Source: Peribacillus loiseleuriae (GTDB lineage Bacteria > Bacillota > Bacilli > Bacillales > DSM-1321). From it: 64,000 nucleotides of DNA. Positions 30,758-38,667 of the stretch are shown here, piece by piece. The number at the start of each line of letters is the position of its first letter. Position 1 is the stretch's first letter. The stretch is taken from the NCBI RefSeq assembly GCF_001183985.1, contig NZ_LFZW01000001.1:166806-230805 (forward strand). The letters run 5' to 3'. The notes beneath the pieces were generated by a model. The model did not search any database. It saw only the letters and a list, made by a program, of their open reading frames with translations, and was not told the origin of the DNA. Both the position numbers and the translations under genes were made by a program.

Positions 30758-30792
30758 AAAAGACAGACTCTATATTAGAGTCTGTCTTTTTT
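30758..30792 (+). terminator. Rho-independent terminator after csp
   Basis: AAAAGACAGACTCT pairs perfectly with AGAGTCTGTCTTTT around ATATT, then TT. Confidence 0.93.
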
Positions 30793-30835
30793 AACGTTTG
30801 AATTAGAGTTCATTTGTTATGTAAACAAAATAATT

Positions 30836-30866
30836 AAAAAAATCCCACTCAATGAACAAGTGGGAT
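30836..30866 (-). terminator. Orphan leftward-type hairpin
   Basis: ATCCCACT pairs with AGTGGGAT. On the minus strand it is followed by TTTTTTT, but no minus-strand gene is visible nearby. A second hairpin, AGGTTTTTC/GAAAAACCT, lies at 30900-30939. The rest of 30793-31269 shows no gene. Confidence 0.4.
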
Positions 30867-31269
30867 AACAGTAGTAACAAGTAAAGTAAATTGCATAAAA
30901 GGTTTTTCTAAGTATAACATAGTCATTTTGGAAAAACCTAGTTTAACTATTTTTCAATATAACAAATTGTGACTTACAGCCACAACTAGTGGCAATAAGC
31001 AAAAAGGTAACTGGGGATGAGGTTGCACATATTATAAAAAAACCTCTAAGAGCATCTGATTCTAACTAAAACTTTGAAAAAGGTTCAGGTTCTCAAATTG
31101 CATCACCTTATGAAAGTGGAGCTGTGGAGCTGATTTTGCGAAGCCCCGCCATTTTTCCATAGAAAAGTATTTGGATTCCACGAATTAAATAGTAATAGTT
31201 ACGATTTACAAATTTAAAAAGATGGGTTATGATTGAGAAAAATGGGCTTATGAAAACTCGAGGTAGCTA

Positions 31270-31626
31270 ATGATGAATGATATTCTAATGGAATTTTTAC
31301 TGCGAGATATTGTTTCGAATTTATCGGATGAAAAGCGTGAGATTTATCAATATATAGTAAATGAAGAAGACCAATTGGCTCAGCAAGCGGATACCGCCGA
31401 TCATCTTCTGCAGTTGTTTGTGAAGCATGCGCCACATCTGACTGCGGCCAAACACTTTCATTTGGAATATGGTGAAATGATTAAGTTTATGCATGACATT
31501 GAAGGGGAAATAAATGAGAAGTTGGAAGAAAGATGTGCGAAAGTCAAATGGATTGATATGACAGATAAAATTAAACACCCCAACTCCTCAAAAAATCCTG
31601 TGTTTACATATTTGTTAATCACTTGA
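31270..31626 (+). CDS. Hypothetical helical protein
   Basis: This 118-residue, acidic, mostly helical protein has no signal peptide. The middle part (ADHLLQLFVKHAPHLTAAKH, then FHLEYGEMIKFMHDIEGEIN and KLEERCAKVKWIDMTDKIKH) has the composition of a genuine cytosolic protein. GAGGTAG lies close upstream of the tandem ATGs at 31270 and 31273, so the second may be the start. I do not recognise the family. It is followed by a terminator at 31643-31685 and then the left inverted repeat. Confidence 0.6.
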   Translation: MMNDILMEFLLRDIVSNLSDEKREIYQYIVNEEDQLAQQADTADHLLQLFVKHAPHLTAAKHFHLEYGEMIKFMHDIEGEINEKLEERCAKVKWIDMTDKIKHPNSSKNPVFTYLLIT

Positions 31627-31642
31627 CATTGATTAAGATAAA

Positions 31643-31685
31643 GGCTATTTCAAGGGGGTTTTCCTTTTGGGAATAGCCCTTTTTG
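31643..31685 (+). terminator. Rho-independent terminator
   Basis: GGCTATT pairs with AATAGCC around a loop of about 22 bases, followed by CTTTTT. Confidence 0.7.
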
Positions 31686-31859
31686 CATGAAGGACATGGG
31701 GACGGGGCTTCGCGATTTACTAATATAGACCATCTATTTTGCAAATATACGTATTTTATTAAGAAAGTACTTCAAAATCCGGCTCCGCATCGCCACCATT
31801 GTGATAGGTGAGTGTAGCATGCTACAGGATTAATCTTTCATGGTAAATGGTGGCGCTTT
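31681..31859. repeat. Left copy of a ~180-bp inverted repeat
   Basis: This segment, read forward, matches the reverse complement of 35253-35432 at roughly 80-85 percent by eye. Landmarks shared by both are ATGAAGGACATGGG, CGGGGCTTCGC, TTAAGAAAGTAC, CTCCGCA, CGCCACCATTGTGAT and CATGGTAAATGGT. Inside it, GCCACCATT (31791-31799) can pair with AATGGTGGC (31846-31854), and TGTAGCATGCTACA is a perfect 14-bp palindrome. It contains no coding frame. Confidence 0.85.
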
Positions 31860-32029
31860 GTATGGTCCCTATTTTTTTCACAACTATCCTTCATGCTATG
31901 TTCTCACCCTAACAAAAATACGAATACCTCGAGACTAAGGTATATCAATCTTCCTATGAGTACCATTAGGTAATTTCATTAATTTTTGATACAATGGTAA
32001 ATAGCGATTTGTTTTTTGGAGGTATATAT

Positions 32030-33082
32030 ATGGGAAAATTAAATAGAAATGCACCGTGTGAATGTGGTAGCGGGAAAAAGTACAAGAAATGTTGTGGTAG
32101 AAAAGTCGACGAAAGCCCAACAGCCGTTCATTATGAAGAAGCATCACTCATGCAGAAGGCTTTATTGGATTTTACAGAAAAGAATTATAAAGCTGAAATC
32201 AATCAACTTTTGCTTGATTATCCACTTCCGGCTACTGTGGGTGAAGAAGTACAAGAAATTTATCAATTCAATGTGAATATATGGGGTACTTTCACGCAGC
32301 CGTTTGTAAATGGTGATACAATCTTTGATACATTTATGAAGCAAGAAGGGTCGAATATTGTAAGAGAAAAAACGAGAGAGATCGTAGAGTCATGGAAAGG
32401 TACGGCACCGGTATTGTTTTCAATTAAGGAATTAATTAGTGAAACAATTACTCTAGAAGATATCGTGACTAAACAAACTACGACGCTTCCATTTACGCCA
32501 TATGCAAACCAAGAATTAGGAATTGGGGAAATCATTCTTGGGTATTTGGTTGATATGGGAACAAGAAGTGATTTCTTTGGTCAGTTTATTAGTTTTGAGC
32601 CGAGGCATACAGACAACATTTTAAGAACGATAAACGAACAAGTAGAGGCGTACAAGCATACTGGCGGAAAAGCAGAAGAGTTCATGGTTCGGGAATTCTT
32701 GCAAATTTTCCATAGTCTTGCGGCTATTACAGAAGGTATCGAATTACCAAAAACTGAAACAAATGAGCTAGTATGGTACAATGAGAAAGAAAGAGAAACA
32801 GCTGAAATGGTGAAACAAGGAATGCATGAAGAGGGTTATCCGGATGCATTAATAGAACGTGTTCAAGTGTTATGGAACACCTATTGTATGGAACATTCTC
32901 CATCTATTCGAAAACCAGAAGCCTTTGCTGCAGCGCTGGAGTATACAGTGAAACAGCTTTCTAAAGGGGAGTTCAGTCCTTCTCAGACTAAGCTTGCTAA
33001 GAAATATGGGGTAGGCGCTTCCACTTTATCGAATCGTTATAAAGAAATTGAAGCAGCGGTCGGAGAAAAAATAGAAATATAA
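32030..33082 (+). CDS. SEC-C motif protein with C-terminal helix-turn-helix (paralogue 1)
   Basis: This 350-residue cytosolic protein begins with a SEC-C zinc motif, CECGSGKKYKKCC (C10, C12, C21, C22), like the one at the C-terminus of SecA. A roughly 290-residue helical region with no recognised domain follows. The C-terminal helix-turn-helix-like segment is SPSQTKLAKKYGVGASTLSNRYKEIE. GGAGG precedes ATG 32030. It is homologous over its whole length to the gene at 33400 (shared SPSIRKPE, PSQ, LYKEI or RYKEI). A perfect terminator follows its stop. Zinc binding plus HTH suggests a nucleic-acid-linked role, otherwise unknown. Confidence 0.8.
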   Translation: MGKLNRNAPCECGSGKKYKKCCGRKVDESPTAVHYEEASLMQKALLDFTEKNYKAEINQLLLDYPLPATVGEEVQEIYQFNVNIWGTFTQPFVNGDTIFDTFMKQEGSNIVREKTREIVESWKGTAPVLFSIKELISETITLEDIVTKQTTTLPFTPYANQELGIGEIILGYLVDMGTRSDFFGQFISFEPRHTDNILRTINEQVEAYKHTGGKAEEFMVREFLQIFHSLAAITEGIELPKTETNELVWYNEKERETAEMVKQGMHEEGYPDALIERVQVLWNTYCMEHSPSIRKPEAFAAALEYTVKQLSKGEFSPSQTKLAKKYGVGASTLSNRYKEIEAAVGEKIEI

Positions 33083-33118
33083 ACAAATAGGCTACCATAT
33101 TGGTAGCCTATTTGTTTA
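33081..33118 (+). terminator. Perfect hairpin terminator after SEC-C gene 1
   Basis: AAACAAATAGGCTACCA and TGGTAGCCTATTTGTTT form a perfect 17-bp stem with a three-base loop. The stop codon is inside the left arm. Confidence 0.85.
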
Positions 33119-33399
33119 ACAGCATCTAGCGAAAATAGGCCCTTGAGGCTTAAATGTTATCCGGGCTCTAAAAGGACGGGCTTTAGGGGGGCTTGAAGAA
33201 CCTAAGCTTGTCGGACATTTGTACAGGAGCAATTGCTGACTTCAACGTTTGACGCAGTGTGTGGCGAACATAGTCGGTCTTTCCAGGCTCAAGGAGTTTA
33301 TGTTTTCAAGGTGCTCCTTTAACTAATAAGGGTATGTTAAAATCCCTAGTTTTTGTAACTAAGGACCGATGATGGTTTTTATAAAAGGAGGAAAGTTTT
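33119..33399. other. Unusual intergenic block between the SEC-C genes
   Basis: This 280-base stretch is visibly richer in G and C than its surroundings (for example 33150-33300) and contains the palindrome AGCAATTGCT and an AAGGAG...CTCCTTT hairpin near 33289-33321. No frame has a ribosome-binding site. It may be a repeat or RNA element. Confidence 0.4.
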
Positions 33400-34500
33400 T
33401 TGAGTGAAATATATCAAGATAATCCCTGTCCGTGTGGAAGTGAGAATCGATATAAAAGTTGTTGCGGAAAGAATGTAATAGAGTTTCCAACGATATCGAT
33501 TAGTGAAGAAGCAGCAATATTTCAAAATGAGTTATTAAAATATGCTCTTGAAAGATATGAGACTGTGATTCTAGATCTTGCTTTTCAGTATCCGTTATTC
33601 GACTTTACGGATGTTGAAGAGGACCCAATTCTTGTAGAAACACATGACACCTATATGCAATACATGCGCACATGGGCAGTGTTTAACCTGCCGATTGCTA
33701 AAGGACAGACGATTTTTGAAGAATTTTATCGAAAGAAATCCTCTAAAATAGTAAGGAAGAAAATGAAAAATCTGATTCAATCATGGCGTGGATCGACACC
33801 AAAACTATATCTGTTAAAGACAATCTATTCGGATAGGGTCGTGATAGAAGACATACTTGGTAGGACTGAGTATGAACTGCAGCTTGAGTATGAAAAAGAA
33901 ATGGTGGAGGAAAACAGTTTACTACTTGGAATGCTGTTGGATATGGGTTCTGGAATGGACTTCTTAGGAGACCCCATAAGATTCCCCGCCGCTGGGACGG
34001 TAAAGTTAGTGAAAGAATTTCAGGATGAATTGGAAGAGCATCTTGAAGATGGCGGAGGGTATGACGATTTTTACCAAATTGATTTTCCATACATCCTTGA
34101 AAGGCTACTCCTGAGGATGGTGGGGGATATTGAACTGCCAGATATAACGCAATTTGAATGGAGCTCAGAAAAAGAGCTACAAGTTGCGATTCTGATTCAA
34201 GAATATATGAGAAAAGACGATTGCTCCATAGATATGATCATGACCGCTATTGTAATTTGGAAGTCGTATTGTGAGAAAGAGTCACCTTCTATACGTAAAC
34301 CGGAGGTGTACGCCGCATCAATTGACTACTTGGTACAATCAGCTTTACTGGATATGTCAGCGCCGTCACAAAAGGAAATCGCTGATAAGTATGAAATTAG
34401 TGCAGCTACCGTTTCCAAACTATACAAAGAAATTGGAGATACCCTCTATGAAGAATTGGAAGGTCTCGTGATGACCGAAGAAATGGATTATGAATATTAA
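33400..34500 (+). CDS. SEC-C motif protein with C-terminal helix-turn-helix (paralogue 2)
   Basis: This 366-residue protein is homologous to the one at 32030. The SEC-C motif CPCGSENRYKSCC keeps all four cysteines at the same positions (10, 12, 21, 22). Shared middle blocks include IVRKKMKNLIQSWRGSTP, LLGMLLDMGSGMDFLG and SPSIRKPEVYAAS, and the C-terminal HTH is APSQKEIADKYEISAATVSKLYKEIG. An extra acidic tail (VMTEEMDYEY) is unique. The TTG start follows AAAGGAGG at 7 bases. Divergence between the two is large, so the duplication is old. The partner or target is unknown. Confidence 0.8.
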   Translation: MSEIYQDNPCPCGSENRYKSCCGKNVIEFPTISISEEAAIFQNELLKYALERYETVILDLAFQYPLFDFTDVEEDPILVETHDTYMQYMRTWAVFNLPIAKGQTIFEEFYRKKSSKIVRKKMKNLIQSWRGSTPKLYLLKTIYSDRVVIEDILGRTEYELQLEYEKEMVEENSLLLGMLLDMGSGMDFLGDPIRFPAAGTVKLVKEFQDELEEHLEDGGGYDDFYQIDFPYILERLLLRMVGDIELPDITQFEWSSEKELQVAILIQEYMRKDDCSIDMIMTAIVIWKSYCEKESPSIRKPEVYAASIDYLVQSALLDMSAPSQKEIADKYEISAATVSKLYKEIGDTLYEELEGLVMTEEMDYEY

Positions 34501-34900
34501 TGGAAAATAAGGATATCTCTCAAATGGCATGACTACACACTCTATACACCGTCTATTGTGTTAATTATAGGTTAAACGCTATATAGCAGATTTTAGTCTG
34601 ATTCCTTCGTTAGTTGTCTAGATGTTTTGTAAGATACAGCTTCGCGACTATGGAGAAAATGACGATTGATTGAAAGTAGAAATTAAGAGAAAGTATTAGG
34701 GTCCGTAAATCGGTATGATGAGTTCTTTGATTGCATGGGCTGGATTTAGATTCAGTTGTATAGTGGAATCTTAATTAGTTAAAAGATGATGAATTGTTTT
34801 ATATCCCTTTTATCAAGAAACTTTTTTGAATTGTGTTCAGTTACTTTGATGATATTGTCTAAGTAAAGAAGGAAGCGTGTGACCTGTTATAAAAAACAAA
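34501..34900. other. Intergenic stretch without recognisable gene
   Basis: AT-rich sequence with stops in all frames, lying between SEC-C paralogue 2 and the predicted small RNA. I see no terminator with a T run directly after the SEC-C gene. Confidence 0.35.
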
Positions 34901-34929
34901 TTGCCAAGCAAGCATTCATATGGTAAAAT
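34901..34929 (+). promoter_or_regulatory. Sigma-A-like promoter of a predicted small RNA
   Basis: TTGCCA (34901-34906), a 17-base spacer and TAAAAT (34924-34929). Confidence 0.5.
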
Positions 34930-34962
34930 TTCCATAACTTAAATGAAACGGAGGGGTTTACG

Positions 34963-35007
34963 GTGAAGTTTGTCAGACTACGTTCAACACTTTGTGCCGC
35001 TAACTGA
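34963..35007 (+). CDS. Possible 14-residue leader peptide
   Basis: GTG at 34963 follows ACGGAGGGG with good spacing and opens MKFVRLRSTLCAAN, then TGA. It lies within the predicted structured RNA. It may be chance, or it may be a leader peptide coupled to the folds and the terminator downstream. Confidence 0.25.
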   Translation: MKFVRLRSTLCAAN

Positions 35008-35092
35008 ATAGTGCTCAAAAAGCTCTGTCTGTGTGCAGGGTGAACGGGATAAGTCTGCCTAATTACCAAAACCCTATAATGAAAACATGAGG

Positions 35093-35120
35093 GAAGGGCG
35101 AATGAACGCTCTCTTTTTTT
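35093..35120 (+). terminator. Terminator of the predicted RNA
   Basis: AGGGCG pairs with CGCTCT (one G-U) around AATGAA, followed by C and seven T. Confidence 0.6.
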
Positions 35121-35172
35121 GTCTATACTAAAAAGAGTGCTATATCCTTTGCGTCACTTTTTTCGTTTACTC

Positions 35173-35200
35173 AAACACAGGCGACGGGTCTGTGTTTTTT
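35173..35200 (+). terminator. Second intrinsic terminator upstream of hflX
   Basis: AAACACAG pairs with CTGTGTTT around GCGACGGGT, followed by T. Confidence 0.75.
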
Positions 35201-35252
35201 AGCATATTCAATCTGCGGTGTAGCAAGGATACTTACAAAACAAATATGGCGT

Positions 35253-35432
35253 TAAAAAGCTACCATTTACCATGAAGGATAAATTATATAGCACGCTACA
35301 CTCACCTAATCACAATGGTGGCGGTGCGGAGCGGGATTTTGAGGTACTTTCTTAACAAAGTAAGTATATATGCAAAGTAGATTGTCTATATAAGTAAGTC
35401 GCGAAGCCCCGTCCCATGTCCTTCATACAAAA
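35253..35432. repeat. Right copy of the ~180-bp inverted repeat
   Basis: Reverse complement of the copy at 31681-31859 with scattered differences. It ends 3 bases before the hflX ribosome-binding site, so it forms the untranslated leader of hflX. Internal self-pairing (GCTACCATT with AATGGTGGC) is kept but weaker than in the left copy. Confidence 0.85.
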
Positions 35433-35451
35433 CTTAAGGGGGAATATGCTA

Positions 35452-36720
35452 ATGGAAGAATTACAACAAAAAGCGGTATTAGTTGGAGTGAATATTAATA
35501 ACCATCGGGACTTTGCTTACTCTATGGAAGAGCTCGCAAATTTAGCGGAAGCATGCGGTGTAGAGGTCGTTGGCGAGATGACTCAAAATTTACAAAGAGT
35601 GAATTCATCTCATTATATTGGTAGTGGTAAGGTAGATGAAGTAAAAACTCTTGTAGAATATAGTGAGGGTAATCTGGTTATTTTTAATGATGAACTATCT
35701 CCATCACAAATTCGTAACTTAGAACGGGATTTGGACTGTAAGGTGATTGATCGTACGATATTAATCCTTGATATCTTTGCAGATCGGGCGAAGACGAGAG
35801 AAGCGCAGCTACAAGTAGAAGTGGCGGAATTACAATATATGTTGCCACGCTTGATCGGTCTTAGAGAATCACTTGGACGTCAAAGTGGTGGTGTTGGAAC
35901 AAAGAACAGAGGGGTTGGGGAGAAAAAGCTCGAGCTGGACCGCCGAAGAATCGAAGAGAAGATTAATGTATTGAATAAAGAACTAGAAACGCTCGTTGCT
36001 CACAGGAAAACACAGCGAAAGCAGAGAAAGAAGAATGCAATCCCTGTTGTTTCACTTGTTGGGTATACAAATGCTGGGAAGTCAACGATCATGAATGCTC
36101 TTGTTGAGAAGTTTCATACATCTACGGAGAAGCAGGTTTTTGAAAAGGATATGCTATTTGCGACATTAGAGACATCTGTCCGAAACATTCCGCTTCCAGA
36201 CAATAAAGAATTTCTGTTAACAGATACAGTTGGATTTGTTTCAAAGCTGCCACATCATCTTGTAAAAGCATTTCGATCAACGCTTGAAGAAGTGGCAGAA
36301 GCTGATTTACTTATTCATGTTGTTGATTTTTCTAATGCGAATTATGAGCAGCTTATTGAAATTACACATGAAACACTTAAAGCAATCGGAATTGAAAATA
36401 TCCCAACCGTTTATGCTTATAATAAGGCGGATTTAACGGAAATGGAGATTCCACAAGTTCGTGCTGATTCTGTGTATTTGTCAGCAAAACAGAGAATTGG
36501 TGTGGATGAATTGATTGAAAAGATTCGTGAAAACATCTTCACAGATTATGTTCGTTGTGAACTGCTCATCCCATATGATCAAGGTCAGATCATCTCTTAT
36601 TTTAATGAACATGCGCAAATCCTTGAAACGGAATATGAAGAAGAAGGCACGAAAATCAAAGTAGAGTGTAAGCAAAGTGATTGCGAAAAATATCGGACGT
36701 TCGTGGTGAATGAATCGTGA
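35452..36720 (+). CDS. hflX: Ribosome-associated GTPase HflX
   Basis: This 422-residue GTPase has the HflX N-terminal domain (QQKAVLVGVNI, MTQNLQRVNSSHYIGSGKVD, NLVIFNDELSPSQIRNLE) and the glycine-rich segment LGRQSGGVGTKNRGVGEKKLE. The G motifs are GYTNAGKST (G1), DTVGFVSKLPHHLV (G3), NKAD (G4) and SAK (G5). HflX splits or rescues stalled 70S ribosomes under stress. I chose ATG 35452, 9 bases after AAGGGGG; ATG 35446 is close behind, and the one at 35416 lies within the repeat. The leader is formed by the right inverted repeat. Confidence 0.94.
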   Translation: MEELQQKAVLVGVNINNHRDFAYSMEELANLAEACGVEVVGEMTQNLQRVNSSHYIGSGKVDEVKTLVEYSEGNLVIFNDELSPSQIRNLERDLDCKVIDRTILILDIFADRAKTREAQLQVEVAELQYMLPRLIGLRESLGRQSGGVGTKNRGVGEKKLELDRRRIEEKINVLNKELETLVAHRKTQRKQRKKNAIPVVSLVGYTNAGKSTIMNALVEKFHTSTEKQVFEKDMLFATLETSVRNIPLPDNKEFLLTDTVGFVSKLPHHLVKAFRSTLEEVAEADLLIHVVDFSNANYEQLIEITHETLKAIGIENIPTVYAYNKADLTEMEIPQVRADSVYLSAKQRIGVDELIEKIRENIFTDYVRCELLIPYDQGQIISYFNEHAQILETEYEEEGTKIKVECKQSDCEKYRTFVVNES

Positions 36721-36780
36721 AAGCGAGCGAGTAGGTAAGCAGGATTATTTATTTTAACCATGTGGAACATGTAAGACTGG

Positions 36781-36814
36781 AGGGATTTCTGTGAATGCGG
36801 GAATCCCTTTTTCT
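36781..36814 (+). terminator. Rho-independent terminator after hflX
   Basis: AGGGATTtC pairs with GgAATCCCT, followed by TTTTCTTTTTC. Confidence 0.75.
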
Positions 36815-36985
36815 TTTTCATGCAGGATGAATCATAGAAAAGCGGTAAGTGAGATAGGGAGTACGTTTATTGCAAACCAATAGCATCATAATGCCACATC
36901 ATAGGTTCCATCCGATCCATATTAAAGCGGCGTTGATAGACAAGCCAAAAATCAACAGCGTTATATAACACAGTCATTCAATTAA

Positions 36986-37021
36986 ATAAAACGGGTTAGC
37001 TCCAATGCTAACCCGTTTTAT
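36986..37021. terminator. Bidirectional terminator before the YhfH-like gene end
   Basis: TAAAACGGGTTAGC pairs perfectly with GCTAACCCGTTTTA around TCCAAT. It is A-rich on the left and T-rich on the right. It lies just beyond the stop of the minus-strand gene at 37029. Confidence 0.88.
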
Positions 37022-37028
37022 TTTGAAT

Positions 37029-37160
37029 TCATTTTTTTGATGAGCATTCTGTACACTTAACCGCGTAGGATTCTGCTTGTTCATCAATATGATGACCGCA
37101 GTCCGGACATTGTTTAGGTGGTAAGTTTCTGAAGAATTCCATCGGTTTTTTTGTTTGCAT
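37029..37160 (-). CDS. YhfH family zinc-ribbon microprotein
   Basis: This 43-residue protein starts MQTKKPMEFFRNLPPKQCPD and has CPDCG (CxxC) and CTECS (CxxC), a complete small zinc ribbon. The pattern (FF-NLP-K-C--CG--I-EQ-ESY---C--C) matches the Bacillus YhfH family of unknown function. AAAGGAGGAAC precedes the ATG at excellent spacing. It is transcribed leftwards and ends at the bidirectional terminator. Its small size makes it easy to miss. Confidence 0.85.
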   Translation of the reverse strand: MQTKKPMEFFRNLPPKQCPDCGHHIDEQAESYAVKCTECSSKK

Positions 37161-37482
37161 GTGTAGTTCCTCCTTTTTTATAGTACAGATCCAATTTATT
37201 GTTTGTTGTTATAATACAGTATATACCCATTCGTTAAAAATGTATAGATAATTAACTGAAAAATAAAATAATTTTTCGTAATCCAATACTCTTGAGTTTT
37301 TTTGCCACACTCGTTTAAAAATTATGGGAGAAATGGATATTCCATTTGGCAAATATCCTATCTTCGTGTTATTAAAAGTGTGAAGATCGTGGAGATTGAA
37401 TATATCGAATAATAAAGAGAAAAGGAGAATAAGTAGATTTGGTTAATGGTAGGGGACAACTGGGGTGATTTCCAATCATTTT
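37161..37482. other. Intergenic region with divergent promoters
   Basis: No gene was found between the divergent YhfH-like and trhO genes. AT-rich sequence holds the presumed YhfH promoter. An AAAAGGAG at 37421 has no start codon at a usable distance. Confidence 0.35.
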
Positions 37483-37512
37483 TTGACGATTATGCAGTTT
37501 TATTGGTATAAT
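37483..37512 (+). promoter_or_regulatory. Sigma-A promoter upstream of trhO
   Basis: TTGACG (37483-37488), an 18-base spacer and TATAAT (37507-37512), about 80 bases before the start codon. Confidence 0.65.
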
Positions 37513-37590
37513 ATTTAGCTGTAAGAGTAAAGTGTCTAAAAGGATCACCTTTTATATCTTGCAAATATAATTGGATAGGTGGTAATAAGA

Positions 37591-38559
37591 ATGTTAGAAA
37601 GTAAACCGTACAGAGTATTGCTGTACTATTATTATGTCACGATTGAGAACCCAGAGGAATTTGCAGCTGCACATCTTGCTTGGTGTAAAGAACAAGAGCT
37701 AAAGGGGCGCATTTTAGTTGCAAATGAAGGGATTAACGGGACTGTATCAGGTACCATTGAACAAACTGATGCGTACATCAACATGATGAAAAGCGATCCT
37801 CGATTTGAAGGAATCGTATTTAAAATAGATGAAGCTGACGGACACGCATTTAAGAAAATGCATGTCAGACCACGAAATGAGTTAGTCACGCTTCGTTTGG
37901 AAGATGATATTAATCCACTCGAGGTTACTGGCCGTTACTTAAGTCCAACGGAATTTTTAGAAGGACTTCAAGATGAAAATACCATTGTTCTAGATGCAAG
38001 AAATGATTATGAATACGAGTTAGGACATTTCAGAAATGCCATTAAACCAGATATTCAATCTTTCCGTGAGCTACCACAATGGGTACGCGATAACAAAGAA
38101 ATGTTAGAAGGTAAAAAGGTATTAACCTATTGTACAGGCGGTATTCGCTGTGAGAAATTCTCTGGCTGGCTTGTAAGAGAAGGGTTTGAAGATGTAGGTC
38201 AGCTTCATGGCGGGATTGCCACATACGGAAAAGACCCTGAAGTACAAGGCGAGCTTTGGGATGGACAAATGTATGTATTCGATGAGCGAATTTCTGTTCC
38301 GATCAATCAAAAGGAACATGTCATTGTCGGCCGCGATTATTTCACTGATGAGCCTTGTGAACGTTATATTAATTGTGCAAATCCTGAGTGTAATAAACAA
38401 ATCCTTGCATCAGAGGAAAATGAACACAAATATATGCGCAGCTGTACACATGAGTGCCGCGTACATCCACGTAACCTTTACGTAAAGCAACACAATCTAA
38501 CAGATGAAGAATGGGCTGAAAGAGCAAGCCAGCTTACTGAACCAATTGCTACGAAATAA
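37591..38559 (+). CDS. trhO: tRNA uridine-34 hydroxylase (rhodanese family)
   Basis: This 322-residue enzyme makes 5-hydroxyuridine at position 34 of tRNAs. It has the N-terminal acylphosphatase-like UPF0176 domain ([29 protein letters not shown]), then a rhodanese domain with the catalytic cysteine in [11 protein letters not shown] (C181). The C-terminal cysteine-rich segment is [19 protein letters not shown] and [12 protein letters not shown] chose ATG 37591, preceded by ATAGGTGGTAATAAG; the GTG at 37579 overlaps that site. It is a single gene with a clear promoter and terminator. Confidence 0.93.
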   Translation: MLESKPYRVLLYYYYVTIENPEEFAAAHLAWCKEQELKGRILVANEGINGTVSGTIEQTDAYINMMKSDPRFEGIVFKIDEADGHAFKKMHVRPRNELVTLRLEDDINPLEVTGRYLSPTEFLEGLQDENTIVLDARNDYEYELGHFRNAIKPDIQSFRELPQWVRDNKEMLEGKKVLTYCTGGIRCEKFSGWLVREGFEDVGQLHGGIATYGKDPEVQGELWDGQMYVFDERISVPINQKEHVIVGRDYFTDEPCERYINCANPECNKQILASEENEHKYMRSCTHECRVHPRNLYVKQHNLTDEEWAERASQLTEPIATK

Positions 38560-38570
38560 TGAATGTAATG

Positions 38571-38610
38571 AAAAACACCTCACTTCCGAAAGGAAATGAG
38601 GTGTTTTTTG
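38571..38610 (+). terminator. Rho-independent terminator after trhO
   Basis: AAAACACCTCaCTTCC pairs with GGAAaTGAGGTGTTTT around GAAA, then TT. Confidence 0.9.
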
Positions 38611-38667
38611 AATAAGCTACAACAGTAAATAATCATGTAGGTAGGCCACGCCGACTTTACTATCTTC

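Larger units (their letters stand above)
34936..35122 (+). ncRNA. Predicted structured RNA or leader, about 185 nt
   Basis: Nested pairings bring the two ends together: GGGGTTT (34953-34959) with AAACCCT (35069-35075), CAGAC (34974-34978) with GTCTG (35053-35057), and CGTTCA (34981-34986) with TGAACG (35041-35046). A promoter-like pair ends at 34929 and a terminator-like stem lies at 35093-35120. The overall rod shape and length recall 6S-type RNAs, but no family signature is certain. A 14-codon frame with a good ribosome-binding site lies inside (34963-35007), so an attenuator-type leader is the alternative. Confidence 0.4.

Noticed and set aside
31681..35432. Complete transposon or toxin-antitoxin/defence island between the inverted repeats
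   Set aside because: No transposase, recombinase, nuclease or toxin-like gene is visible. Only the repeats and the SEC-C genes can be supported.
35416..35451. Longer hflX start at 35416
   Set aside because: It lies inside the right inverted repeat, and the AAGGGGG ribosome-binding site is downstream of it at 35436-35442.
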